Below, in pieces: positions 22,467 through 34,645 of a stretch of 64,000 bases of DNA. The notes under the pieces were generated by a model. The model made no database searches. It was not told the origin of the DNA and was given only the letters and a program-made list of their open reading frames with translations. The position numbers were made by a program, and so were the translations under genes. The first letter of the stretch is position 1, and the number at the start of each line of letters is the position of its first letter. This stretch comes from Megaustenia siamemsis (taxonomy: Eukaryota; Mollusca; Gastropoda; Stylommatophora; Ariophantidae), in contig JAVIAB010000102.1 in assembly GCA_032433765.1 (NCBI GenBank), forward strand, positions 16,546,732-16,610,731, written 5' to 3'.

Positions 22467-25400
22467 TCGCATCTCTTCATAGTGTACGAGTTGCAAAGTG
22501 AACTTGATAACATCCCTTCATAGTGTACGAGTTGGAAAGTGAACTTGATAACATCCCTTCATAGTGTACGAGTTGGAAAGTGAACTTGATAACATCCCTT
22601 CATAGTGTACGAGTTGGAAAGTGAACTTGATAACATCCCTTCATAGTGTACGAGTTGGAAAGTGAACTTGATAAAATCCCTTCATAGTGTACGAGTTGGA
22701 AAGTGAACTTGATAACATCCCTTCATAGTGTACGAGTTGGAAAGTGAACTTGATAACATCTCTTCATAGTGTGCGAGTTGGAAAGTGAACTTGATAACAT
22801 CTCTTCATAGTGTGCGAGTTGGAAAGTGAACTTGATAACATCTCTTCATAGTGTGCGAGTTGGAAAGTGAACTTGATAACATCTCTTCATAGTGTGCGAG
22901 TTGGAAAGTGAACTTGATAACATCTCTTCATAGTGTACGAGTTGGAAAGTGAACTTGATAACATCTCTTCATAGTGTGCGAGTTGCAAAGTGAACTTGAT
23001 AACATCTCTTCATAGTGTGCGAGTTGCAAAGTGAACTTGATAACATCTCTTCATAGTGTGCGAGTTGGAAAGTGAACTTGATAACATCTCTTCATAGTGT
23101 GCGAGTTGCAAAGTGAACTTGATAACATCTCTTCATAGTGTGCGAGTTGCAAAGTTAACTTGATAACATCTCTTCATAGTGTGCGAGTTGGAAAGTGAAC
23201 TTGATAACATCTCTTCATAGTGTGCGAGTTGGAAAGTGAACTTGATAACATCTCTTCATAGTGTACGAGTTGCAAAGTGAACTTGATAACATCTCTTCAT
23301 AGTGTGCGAGTTGGAAAGTGAACTTGATAACATCTCTTCATAGTGTGCGAGTTGGAAAGTGAACTTGATAACATCTCTTCATAGTGTACGAGTTGCAAAA
23401 AGAACTTGATAACATCTCTTCATAGTGTGCGAGTTGGAAAGTGAACTTCATAACATCTCTTCATAGTGTGCGAGTTGGAAAGTGAACTTGATAACATCTC
23501 TTCATAGTGTACGAGTTGCAAAGTGAACTTGATAACATCTCTTCAAAGTGTACGAGTTGCAAAGTGAACTTGATAACATCTCTTCAAAGTGTACGAGTTG
23601 CAAAGTGAACTTGATAACATCTCTTCAAAGTGTACGAGTTGCAAAGTGAACTTGATAACATCTCTTCAAAGTGTACGAGTTGGAAAGTGAACTTGATAAC
23701 ATCTCTTCAAAGTGTACGAGTTGCAAAGTGAACTTGATAACATCTCTTCAAAGTGTACGAGTTGCAAAGTGAACTTGATAACATCTCTTCAAAGTGTACG
23801 AGTTGCAAAGTGAACTTGATAACATCTCTTCAAAGTGTACGAGTTGGAAAGTGAACTTGATAACATCTCTTCATAGTGTACGAGTTGGAAAGTGAACTTG
23901 ATAACATCTCTTCATAGTGTACGAGTTGGAAAGTGAACTTGATAACATCTCTTCATAGTGTACGAGTTGCAAAGTGAACTTGATAACATCTCTTCATAGT
24001 GTACGAGTTGGAAAGTGAACTTGATAACATCTCTTCAAAGTGTACGAGTTGGAAAGTGAACTTGATAACATCTCTTCATAGTGTACGAGTTGGAAAGTGA
24101 ACTAGATAACATCTCTTCATAGTGTGCAAGTTGCAAAGTGAACTTGATAACATCTCTTCATAGTGTGCGAGTTGGAAAGTGAACTTGATAACATCTCTTC
24201 ATAGTGCGCGAGTTGGAAAGTGAACTTGATAACATCTCTTCATAGTGTACGAGTTGGAAAGTGAACTTGATAACATCTCGTCAAAGTGTACGAGTTGCAA
24301 AGTGAACTTGATAACATCTCTTCATAGTGTACGAGTTGGAAAGTGAACTTGATAACATCTATTCATAGTGTACGAGTTGCAAAGTGAACTTGATAACATC
24401 TCTTCATAGTGTACGAGTTGCAAAGTGAACTTGATAACATCTCTTCATAGTGTACGAGTTGGAAAGTGAACTTGATAACATCTCTTCAAAGTGTACGAGT
24501 TGGAAAGTGAACTTGATAACATCTCTTCATAGTGTACGAGTTGGAAAGTGAACTTGATAACATCTCTTCATAGTGTGCGAGTTGGAAAGTGAACTTGATA
24601 ACATCTCTTCATAGTGTGCGAGTTGGAAAGTGAACTTGATAACATCTCTTCATAGTGTGCAAGTTGGAAAGTGAACTTGATAACATCTCTTCATAGTGTG
24701 CGAGTTGGAAAGTGAACTTGATAACATCTCTTCATAGTGTGTGAGTTGGAAAGTGAACTTGATAACATCTCTTCATAGTGTGCAAGTTGGAAAGTGAACT
24801 TGATAACATCTCTTCATAGTGTGCGAGTTGGAAAGTGAACTTGATAACATCTCTTCATAGTGTACGAGTTGGAAAGTGAACTTGATAACATCTCTTCATG
24901 GTGTGCGAGTTGCAAAGTGAACTTGATAACATCCCTTCATAGTGTACGAGTTGCAAAGCGAACTTGATAGCATCCCTTCATAGTGTACGAGTTGCAAAGT
25001 GAACTTGATAGCATCTCTTCATAGTGTACGAGTTGCAAAGTGAACTTGATAGCATCTCTTCATAGTGTACGAGTTACAAAGTGAACTTGATAGCATCTCT
25101 TCATAGTGTACGAGTTGCAAAGTTAACTTGATAGCATCCCTTCAAAGTGTACGAGTTGCAAAGTGAACTTGATAGCATCCCTTCAAAGTGTGCGAGTTGC
25201 AAAGTGAACTTGATAACATCTCTTCATAGAATGCGAGTTGCAAAGTGAACTTGATAACATCTCTTCATAGTGTGCGAGTTGAAAGTGAACTTGATAACAT
25301 CTCTTCATAGTGTGCGAGTTGGAAAGTGAACTTGATAACATCTCTTCAAAGTGTACGAGTTGGAAAGTGAACTTGATAACATCTCTTCATAGTGTACGAG

Positions 25401-28400
25401 TTGGAAAGTGAACTAGATAACATCTCTTCATAGTGTGCGAGTTGCAAAGTGAACTTGATAACATCTCTTCATAGTGTGCGAGTTGGAAAGTGAACTTGAT
25501 AACATCTCTTCATAGTGTGCGAGTTGGAAAGTGAACTTGATAACATCTCTTCATAGTGTACGAGTTGGAAAGTGAACTTGATAACATCTCTTCAAAGTGT
25601 ACGAGTTGGAAAGTGAACTTGATAACATCTCTTCATAGTGTACGAGTTGCAAAGTGAACTTGATAACATCTCTTCATAGTGTACGAGTTGCAAAGTGAAC
25701 TTGATAACATCTCTTCATAGTGTACGAGTTGGAAAGTGAACTTGATAACATCTCTTCAAAGTGTACGAGTTGGAAAGTGAACTTGATAACATCTCTTCAT
25801 AGTGTACGAGTTGGAAAGTGAACTTGATAACATCTCTTCATAGTGTGCGAGTTGGAAAGTGAACTTGATAACATCTCTTCATAGTGTGCGAGTTGCAAAG
25901 TGAACTTGATAACATCTCTTCATAGTGTGCGAGTTGGAAAGTGAACTTGATAACATCTCTTCATAGTGTGCGAGTTGGAAAGTGAACTTGATAACATCTC
26001 TTCATAGTGTGCGAGTTGGAAAGTGAACTTGATAACATCTCTTCATAGTGTGCGAGTTGGAAAGTGAACTTGATAACATCTCTTCATAGTGTGCGAGTTG
26101 GAAAGTGAACTTGATAACATCTCTTCATAGTGTGCAAGTTGGAAAGTGAACTTGATAACATCTCTTCATAGTGTGCGAGTTGGAAAGTGAACTTGATAAC
26201 ATCTCTTCATAGTGTGCGAGTTGGAAAGTGAACTTGATAACATCTCTTCATAGTGTGCGAGTTGGAAAGTGAACTTGATAACATCTCTTCATAGTGTGCG
26301 AGTTGGAAAGTGAACTTGATAACATCTCTTCATAGTGTGCGAGTTGGAAAGTAAACTTGATAACATCTCTTCATAGTGTGCAAGTTGGAAAGTGAACTTG
26401 ATAACATCTCTTCATAGTGTGCAAGTTGGAAAGTGAACTTGATAACATCTCTTCATAGTGTGCGAGTTGGAAAGTGAACTTGATAACATCTCTTCATAGT
26501 GTACGAGTTGGAAAGTGAACTTGATAACATCTCTTCATAGTGTGCGAGTTGGAAAGTGAACTTGATAACATCTCTTCATAGTGTACGAGTTGGAAAGTGA
26601 ACTTGATAACATCTCTTCATAGTGTGCGAGTTGCAAAGTGAACTTGATAACATCCCTTCATAGTGTACGAGTTGGAAAGTGAACTTGATAACATCTCTTC
26701 ATAGTGTACGAGTTGGAAAGTGAACTTGATAACATCTCTTCATAGTGTACGAGTTGCAAAGTGAACTTGATAACATCTCTTCATAGTGTACGAGTTGGAA
26801 AGTGAACTTGATAACATCTCTTCAAAGTGTACGAGTTGGAAAGTGAACTTGATAACATCTCTTCATAGTGTACGAGTTGGAAAGTGAACTAGATAACATC
26901 TCTTCATAGTGTGCGAGTTGCAAAGTGAACTTGATAACATCTCTTCATAGTGTGCGAGTTGGAAAGTGAACTTGATAACATCTCTTCATAGTGTGCGAGT
27001 TGGAAAGTGAACTTGATAACATCTCTTCATAGTGTACGAGTTGGAAAGTGAACTTGATAACATCTCTTCAAAGTGTACGAGTTGGAAAGTGAACTTGATA
27101 ACATCTCTTCATAGTGTACGAGTTGGAAAGTGAACTTGATAACATCTCTTCATAGTGTACGAGTTGCAAAGTGAACTTGATAACATCTCTTCATAGTGTA
27201 CGAGTTGCAAAGTGAACTTGATAACATCTCTTCATAGTGTGCGAGTTGCAAAGTGAACTTGATAACATCTCTTCATAGTGTGCGAGTTGGAAAGTGAACT
27301 TGATAACATCTCTTCATAGTGTGCGAGTTGGAAATTGAACTTGATAACATCTCTTCATAGTGTGCGAGTTGGAAAGTGAACTTGATAACATCTCTTCATA
27401 GTGTGCGAGTTGGAAAGTGAACTTGATAACATCTCTTCATAGTGTGCAAGTTGGAAAGTGAACTTGATAACATCTCTTCATAGTGTGCGAGTTGGAAAGT
27501 GAACTTGATAACATCTCTTCATAGTGTGCGAGTTGGAAAGTGAACTTGATAACATCTCTTCATAGTGTGCGAGTTGGAAAGTGAACTTGATAACATCTCT
27601 TCATAGTGTGCGAGTTGGAAAGTGAACTTGATAACATCTCTTCATAGTGTGCAAGTTGGAAAGTGAACTTGATAACATCTCTTCATAGTGTGCGAGTTGG
27701 AAAGTAAACTTGATAACATCTCTTCATAGTGTGCGAGTTGGAAAGTGAACTTGATAACATCTCTTCATAGTGTGCAAGTTGGAAAGTGAACTTGATAACA
27801 TCTCTTCATAGTGTGCGAGTTGGAAAGTGAACTTGATAACATCTCTTCATAGTGTACGAGTTGGAAAGTGAACTTGATAACATCTCTTCATAGTGTGCGA
27901 GTTGCAAAGTGAACTTGATAACATCCCTTCATAGTGTACGAGTTGCAAAGCGAACTTGATAGCATCCCTTCATAGTGTACGAGTTGCAAAGTGAACTTGA
28001 TAGCATCTCTTCATAGTGTACGAGTTGCAAAGTGAACTTGATAGCATCTCTTCATAGTGTACGAGTTACAAAGTGAACTTGATAGCATCTCTTCATAGTG
28101 TACGAGTTGCAAAGTTAACTTGATAGCATCCCTTCAAAGTGTACGAGTTGCAAAGTGAACTTGATAGCATCCCTTCAAAGTGTGCGAGTTGCAAAGTGAA
28201 CTTGATAACATCTCTTCATAGAGTGCGAGTTGCAATGTGAACTTGATAACATCTCTTCATAGTGTGCGAGTTGGAAAGTGAACTTGATAACATCTCTTCA
28301 TAGTGTGCGAGTTGGAAAGTGAACTTGATAACATCTCTTCATAGTGTACGAGTTGGAAAGTGAACTTGATAACATCTCTTCAAAGTGTACGAGTTGGAAA

Positions 28401-30425
28401 GTGAAATTGATAACATCTCTTCATAGTGTACGAGTTGGAAAGTGAACTTGATAACATCTCTTCATAGTGTACGAGTTGCAAAGTGAACTTGATAACATCT
28501 CTTCATAGTGTACGAGTTGCAAAATGAACTTGATAACATCTCTTCATAGTGTACGAGTTGGAAAGTGAACTTGATAACATCTCTTCAAAGTGTACGAGTT
28601 GGAAAGTGAACTTGATAACATCTCTTCATAGTGTACGAGTTGGAAAGTGAACTTGATAACATCTCTTCATAGTGTGCGAGTTGGAAAGTGAACTTGATAA
28701 CATCTCTTCATAGTGTGCGAGTTGCAAAGTGAACTTGATAACATCTCTTCATAGTGTGCGAGTTGGAAAGTGAACTTGATAACATCTCTTCATAGTGTGC
28801 GAGTTGGAAAGTGAACTTGATAACACCTCTTCATAGTGTGCGAGTTGGAAAGTGAACTTGATAACATCTCTTCATAGTGTGCAAGTTGGAAAGTGAACTT
28901 GATAACATCTCTTCATAGTGTGCGAGTTGGAAAGTGAACTTGATAACATCTCTTCATAGTGTGCGAGTTGGAAAGTGAACTTGATAACATCTCTTCATAG
29001 TGTGCGAGTTGGAAAGTGAACTTGATAACATCTCTTCATAGTGTGCTAGTTGGAAAGTGAACTTGATAACATCTCTTCATAGTGTACGAGTTGGAAAGTG
29101 AACTTGATAACATCTCTTCATAGTGTGCGAGTTGCAAAGTGAACTTGATAACATCCCTTCATAGTGTACGAGTTGGAAAGTGAACTTGATAACATCCCTT
29201 CATAGTGTGCGAGTTGCAAATTGAACTTGATAACATCCCTTCATAGTGTACGAGTTGCAAAGCGAACTTGATAGCATCCCTTCATAGTGTACGAGTTGCA
29301 AAGTGAACTTGATAGCATCTCTTCATAGTGTACGAGTTGCAAAGTGAACTTGATGGCATCTCTTCATAGTGTACGAGTTACAAAGTGAACTTGATAGCAT
29401 CTCTTCATAGTGTGCGAGTTGCAAAGTTAACTTGATAGCATCCCTTCAAAGTGTACGAGTTGCAAAGTGAACTTGATAGCATCCCTTCAAAGTGTGCGAG
29501 TTGCAAAGTGAACTTGATAACATCTCTTCATAGTGTACGAGTTACAAAGTGAACTTGATAGCATCTCTTCATAGTGTACGAGTTGAAAAGTTAACTTGAT
29601 AGCATCCCTTCATAGTGTACGAGTTGCAAAGTTAACTTGATAGCATCCCTTCATAGTGTACGAGTTGAAAAGTGAACTTGATAGCATCTCTTCATAGTGT
29701 ACGAGTTGCAAAGTTAACTTGATAGCATCCCTTCAAAGTGTACGAGTTGCAAAGTGAACTTGATAGCATCCCTTCAAAGTGTGCGAGTTGCAAAGTGAAC
29801 TTGATAACATCTCTTCATAGTGTACGAGTTACAAAGTGAACTTGATAGCATCTCTTCATAGTGTACGAGTTGAAAAGTTAACTTGATAGCATCCCTTCAT
29901 AGTGTACGAGTTGCAAAGTTAACTTGATAGCATCCCTTCATAGTGTACGAGTTGAAAAGTGAACTTGATAGCATCTCTTCATAGTGTACGAGTTGCAAAG
30001 TTAACTTGATAGCATCCCTTCATAGTGTACGAGTTGCAAAGTGAACTTGATAGCATCTCTTCATAGTGTACGAGTTGAAAAGTTAACTTGATAGCATCCC
30101 TTCATAGTGTACGAGTTGCAAAGTGAACTTGATAGCATCCCTTCATAATGTACGAGTTGCAAAGTTAACTTGATAGCATCCCTTCATAGTGTACGAGTTG
30201 CAAAGTTAACTTGATAGCATCTCTTCATAGTGTACGAGTTGAAAAGTGAACTTGATAGCATCTCTTCATAGTGTACGAGTTGCAAAGTGAACTTGATAGC
30301 ATCCCTTCATAGTGTACGAGTTGCAAAGTTAACTTGATAGCATCCCTTCATAGTGTACGAATTGCAAAGTGAACTTGATAGCATCTCTTCATAGTGTGCG
30401 AGTTGCAAAGTGAACTTGATCTCAT
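22467..30425. repeat. 41-bp satellite, about 194 copies over 8 kb
   Basis: Unit core 'cttcatagtgtgcgagttgg' plus aaagtgaacttgataacatct. Variable sites: gtgcgag or gtacgag, gttgg or gttgc, catag or caaag, atctc or atccc, gataac or gatagc. No frame over 60 codons runs through it. Diagnostic variants recur at exact multiples of 41 bp (32, 36 and 73 units), showing higher-order duplication. The rightmost 1.2 kb is richer in 'gatagcatccc' units. The final copy decays by 30460. Candidate structural or heterochromatic satellite; function unknown. Confidence 0.98.
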
Positions 30426-30460
30426 CATTTCATGATGTAACAATTCCAAAGTACACATGA

Positions 30461-31080
30461 AACCATGTAAAGCAACAGTAACATGGTTTTCTTTTAACAA
30501 TCAGTTAACAAAGACCTACCACGAGAATGTAGCGAGGAGGTGAGTACAATCAGGAAACAACAGATAATAAAAGAATCTTATTTTTGAGGGAAACTTCCAA
30601 GTCTGTGTCCAGAAGTATGGGTTCGAACCTGCTTCGGGAGACTATTGTTCTTTGCTATTTTCTGTTGTTGACTATTTGCGGTTTTTTCCCGACTGTTGTC
30701 AATATATTCCTTCCCCTGAAATGGTTCACTGCGTTGATGACATGACATGATCACATGACATTTGTTCGCGGTTTGTGCTTCAAATGACGTATTGACCACG
30801 TGATATCTAAAACTTGAAACAGATTATCAGCGGTGACAGTTATGACAGCGGCTGATATCAAACGACATTTTGTGGGTAATTTTGAATCGGGGACCAGCTC
30901 TATAGCTTATTGATTGCGTTTTGGCCATCATCACTATTAGTGAGACTCCTACAGATGTTGCTGTTATGGATCCAGCCACCTATGAACTAGCGCTCTTCGT
31001 ATCAAGACTGGTGTTGGTAACCTCGAAAGTGTGCCAAATAAAGCTCTGCACAATATTGGGAGTTGCACGAGAGACATTAA
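30461..31080. other. Spacer with SINE-B scrap
   Basis: Non-tandem sequence between the satellite and SINE-A copy 3. Contains a SINE-B piece (30600-30735). A 70-codon frame at 30921 runs into the SINE head and is not convincing. Confidence 0.45.
30600..30735 (+). mobile_element. SINE-B (copy 1), 5' truncated
   Basis: 'atgggttcgaacctgcttcg' contains a Pol III B box (GGTTCGAACC). It is followed by tattgttct, ttttctgttgttgactattt, 'cccgactgttgtcaatatat' and ttcctcccctga-like sequence, parallel to 56440-56540 and 62415-62490. The A box is missing. Confidence 0.65.
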
Positions 31081-31342
31081 GAGCAGAGATAGCTCAGTGG
31101 TTAGTGAACTGGACTACAAAGGACAAGAGGTAGGGTTCGATCCCAACCGACGGCTCCGGGTTCACCAAGCTTTTAATGGGTACCGGGTTTTTTTTTCTGG
31201 AAAAGTAAAGCGGCACGGGCGTAATACCGACCACAATAAACCAAAAATCATGTGCCGAAGGTCTGTAAAATGTATGGTCACTAACACCATATTCCCTATA
31301 CGCCACTTGGCGTGACGGGGCTCTTTACTTACTTTTTTAAAA
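31081..31342 (+). mobile_element. SINE-A (copy 3)
   Basis: Starts 'gagcagagatagctcagtgg' (A box intact, first bases diverged), B box 'ggttcgatccc', then the family body including 'cgtaataccgacc', 'tcatgtgccgaaggtctgta' and 'tacgccacttggcgtgacgg', ending ctttacttactttttt. No clear target-site duplication found. Confidence 0.9.
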
Positions 31343-31347
31343 ATATA

Positions 31348-31550
31348 CACTCCTCTCATTCTTAAAGCGTATATATTAGGAGGATTATATTCCTCTCATT
31401 CTTAAAGCGTATATATTAGGAGGATTATATTCCTCTCATTCTTAAAGCGTATATATTAGGAGGATTATATTCCTCTCATTCTTAAAGCGTATATATTAGG
31501 AGGATTATATTTCTCTCATTCTTAAAATTAGTATTTTATGAGGATTATAC
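31348..31550. repeat. 40-bp minisatellite, 5 copies
   Basis: Unit of exactly 40 bp with core 'tcctctcattcttaaagcgt' then atatattaggaggattatat. Inner copies are identical; the last diverges. Lies immediately 3' of SINE-A copy 3. Confidence 0.95.
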
Positions 31551-31617
31551 TTCAAGAAATGTTGAGTCGTGCAGTGGAGCGTTTATGCTTCAACTGTAAT
31601 GATACTGATTTCATGAA

Positions 31618-31702
31618 TAGAATAGGTTAGAATAGAATAGATTAGAATAGAATAGATTAGAATAGAATAGATTAGAATAGAATAGAATAGAATAGAATAG
31701 AG
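31618..31702. repeat. (AATAG)n-type microsatellite
   Basis: Short run of 'gaatagaatagattag' units degenerating to (AATAG)n. It runs directly into the head of a SINE-A-like element. Confidence 0.85.
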
Positions 31703-31925
31703 GAAGCCGCGTTAGCTATGCTTAAATCTGACTAATAAAGACAAGCAGTACAGTTCGATCACGACTGACGGCTACTAGGTCCTCCCAGTCTTAAATCTGA
31801 CTAATAAAGACAAGCAGTATAGTTCGATCACGACTGACGGCTACTAGGTCCTCCCAGTCTTAAATCTGTTCTGGATTTTACTGGCAAGATAAGGCGGCCT
31901 GGAATAATATCGACCATGTTACCCA
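31703..31925 (+). mobile_element. SINE-A-related element with internal 69-bp duplication
   Basis: Head 'ggaagccgcgttagct' resembles the SINE-A head, followed by 'cagttcgatcacgactgacg' (diverged B box) and body-like 'gataaggcggcctggaataa' and tatcgaccatgttaccc. A 69-bp segment including the B-box region is repeated in tandem (period measured from 31741 to 31810). Much more diverged than the other copies; an older or sister subfamily. Confidence 0.7.
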
Positions 31926-31949
31926 GAAACGTTAGCCTTTAGTTATTGA

Positions 31950-32166
31950 AATGTTGGCACTACCACAATATTCTCCATGCTCCTCAAGGCCAATAAGAGC
32001 ACTACCACAATATTCTCCATGCTCCTCAAGGCCAATAAGAGCACTACCACAATTTTCTCCATGCTCCTCAAGGCCAATAAGAGCACTACCACAATTTTCT
32101 CCATGCTCCTCAAGGCCAATAAGAGCACTACCACAATTTTCTCCATGCTCCTCAAGGCCAATAAGA
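31950..32166. repeat. 42-bp minisatellite, 5 copies
   Basis: Unit core 'ctccatgctcctcaaggcca' then ataagagcactaccacaata or ..tttt. 42 bp is 14 codons, so four frames on both strands stay open. The first two copies have aatatt and the last three aatttt. Confidence 0.95.
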
Positions 32167-32229
32167 ACGCCCATATAAGAAATATGCTCTTGTTTTTACC
32201 AGCGATTTTTCGTTATTTATTCTTCCTTT

Positions 32230-32370
32230 CAGCTCCACGTGGAGCATAGGTCTTCAACAAACACTTTCAGCTCCCTGTAAGGCATCCATCTTAAATAAAC
32301 ACTTCCAGCTCCCTGTGGAGCATAGGTCTTCAATAAACACTTCCAGCTCCCTGTGGATCATAGATCTTCA
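32230..32370. repeat. About 37-bp repeat, 4 diverged copies, LINE-F terminus
   Basis: Copies of 'cagctccctgtggagcatag' plus gtcttcaacaaacactt. The same unit forms the 38-bp array at 57.06 kb. On the minus strand it is the last codons of LINE-F. Older and more degenerate than the 57-kb array. Confidence 0.85.
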
Positions 32371-32645
32371 ACACTTTCACAAACCGTTTAGTTTCTTGCC
32401 ATTTTTAAAAATCGTTCCATGCCTTCCCCATCCTCTTCATCTCTGCTTCCACTTGTCTCCCCCCCCCCCGTATATTTTTGTTTTCCTCTTTATCTCCTCC
32501 TCTGGCGATTCCATAAAAGAGACTGTCGTGTAATACTGACAGTTGGTTTCTGCAGCGTGTGTCTGACAGAGAGCCCTCGTCTACCTTGGATGATGAATTT
32601 ACTTCTGTCCATTCTTTGAGATGTACATGTTGTGAAGTTTTTTGT
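32371..32645 (-). mobile_element. LINE-F fragment (copy 1)
   Basis: Minus strand reads SVRHTLQKPTVSITRQSLLW, NRQRRR, then AEMKRMGKAWNDF and KWQE. It parallels the 57.6-57.85 kb copy and the general LINE C-terminal pattern (RH.L....ITRQ.L.WN......EM...G..W). Heavily frameshifted and interrupted by a poly-C tract at 32460. Confidence 0.75.
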
Positions 32646-32778
32646 GGTTTATTTGTTTACAGTATAGGATAGCCAGTCCCATGCCCAACCGTCGTTAGTC
32701 GTGCCTAACGAACATGTCTGGTTGAGATCAGTGTCACGATTACTTACTCCTCTTCGTGCCCTTTAAAATATCGTTAAG

Positions 32779-33195
32779 ACTTCCGGTCAATATGGTTGCT
32801 AGGCGACAAGGAACCATTGAGTCACTGAACAATGTTCCTTGTTGCAGGTTCCTCATATTCCAAGTCCGGTTTGCTGCCGGAACTACTGAGTAGTGCTCTG
32901 TGCACACCGTGAGCTGTGTGATTCATCCGGAAAGTGTTTCTACATTCAGATTGCTTTCGATGAATGATGATATCGTACGACGAAAGACAGTTTAGATGCG
33001 TTCAATTAGTTGAGGAAACGCCTGATTTCTTTTGACGTGTGCTGTATCTGCTACGATGAGGACTGCAACTGGCTTTCCTTGTTTGAATATTCGATGGGAT
33101 GTTAATTCGGATGATTCCACTGGCACGGGCGGTTGAGTAATTATGGATTTCCATTCGTTGACAGTGATACCGTGGCCTTGGACTAACTATGTCGT
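32779..33195 (+). repeat. DR1 dispersed repeat (copy 3), full length
   Basis: Begins 'acttccggtcaatatgg' and follows the whole DR1 order: 'aggcgacaaggaacc', 'gttccttgttgcaggttcct', 'ccggtttgctgccggaact', 'atgaatgatgatatcgtacg', 'tttgacgtgtgctgtatct', 'gcacgggcggttgag', and ends near 'accgtggccttggactaact'. Some 'cgtacgacgaa' sequence absent in copy 2 is present. Confidence 0.85.
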
Positions 33196-33484
33196 TAAAT
33201 GGGCGTAGATGTATTGTGGTGGGTCTTAAAAGAAGCTGTGATATTTGCTCCTTTCGGCCAACAACATCCGATATCAGCATGAGAAGAAACACAAGTATAT
33301 TTTTCTGAATAAAAAAAAATCCTGCTGCGTTTCGTAAATGAGCAAATACGAAAGACAACTAAGATATCACAGGAAGTGCCGCGGTTAAAATATATTAACG
33401 ACATTAGATATATATATATTTTTTTTTTCGTTTGCCAGCTTTGATCTCTGGCGAAGTCCCTAGAGACTAGGAACTAAATGTTGC
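33196..33484. other. Spacer
   Basis: Short stretch with (AT)n at 33405-33420 and a T-run. Minus-strand frames of 69 and 118 codons overlap DR1 and carry no recognisable domain. Confidence 0.4.
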
Positions 33485-33765
33485 GTGTTAATCCACTTTT
33501 CCCTTGCAGCCGTGTGCACAAGGTCCCTCGCCGCACAGGCAACTTCGGAGGTACTCATATTTTTTTCCGTCGATGAGTAATTGACGTTTCAAGCCGGGCC
33601 TCGCTGCTGAGACCAGGTGTGGTTGCCGCAGAGAGAAATCATAAATAAAAATCCCAACTGGTGCAGCCAGGATTTGAACCCACAACCTCTCTGTCTCAAC
33701 GCCGGCGCCTTGCCTCAAGACCAACCAGTACCCCCCACCCCCTCCCCCCCCCACTCCCCCCGACA
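33485..33765 (-). mobile_element. tRNA-like SINE, third family
   Basis: Minus strand has 'ggttggtcttgaggcaaggc' followed by 'gtgggttcaaatcctggctg', a good B box (GGTTCAAATCC), then a non-tRNA body ('aaccacacctggtctcagca'). The 98-codon minus-strand frame is a shadow of the element. G-rich 5' flank at 33730-33770. Confidence 0.6.
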
Positions 33766-33837
33766 TTAGATATAGAGACAGCACTAGATGATGGTGATAG
33801 AGACTTATATTAAGAGCTTTACATCATGAAGATAGTG

Positions 33838-34175
33838 TTCAGGCCTTGTTACTTGCTAAAACATAAGTGTTTGTATGTGTGTTTTGATATGTATGTGTTC
33901 ACGTTAGTTCAAATATGTTTGCGAGTGTGCATGAAAGTTCTCTCACAAATGTTTATATGTACGCGTTTGTGTTAGTTCCAATATGTTTGTAAGTGTGTGT
34001 TGATATGTATATGTTCATTCTAGTTCCAATATGTTGGCATGTGTGCTTGAAAGTTCTCTTATATGTGTTGATATGTATATGTTCATGCTAGTTCCAATAT
34101 GTTGGCGTGTGTGCATGAAAGTTCTCTTATATGTTTTGATATGTATGTGTTCATGTTAGTTCCCACGTTTGTATA
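33838..34175. repeat. About 68-bp imperfect minisatellite, about 5 copies
   Basis: Copies share 'ttagttccaatatgtt' and 'gcatgaaagttctcttatat' plus 'gatatgtatgtgttcatg', spaced about 68 bp. Considerable divergence and GT-rich composition. Confidence 0.85.
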
Positions 34176-34645
34176 TGTATGTTTGCCTACATGCATTATA
34201 AAACATCAATTAGCGTAAACGTGCCTGGATTACGCACTCGCAAACGTGCGTCAAGGGAGCGCCCGGAAGCTGTCAGCAATAATGAGTTATACCCCCAGAT
34301 CCTGGCAGAACGGTGTTTGTCTATTGAAATGTACTTATCTTGATATCAACGCTGATGTGATCATCTTAATGTCAATAGTGACGACCTAATCTTAGCTGTT
34401 AATACTGATGTTATAATAGTAATGCCAGTGTGAAAGGTCACGCAGGGTTAACCGACAGATAAAGGAAATAGGCTAAACATGAAAATTTAGCAAATTTCAG
34501 TTTTGTTTATGTGTCATTGAAATAACTGTGAAATGTATCCATCATCATCTTGAGCCACATCCTCATTGAAGGTTAGTTACTATGGAGTACGATCTTGCCA
34601 TGATGGTGTTTGATCTAATATGTCCACTTATTCACCTCTTCTTGG
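34176..34645. other. Spacer
   Basis: About 470 bp with no repeat or gene signature recognised. Confidence 0.45.
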
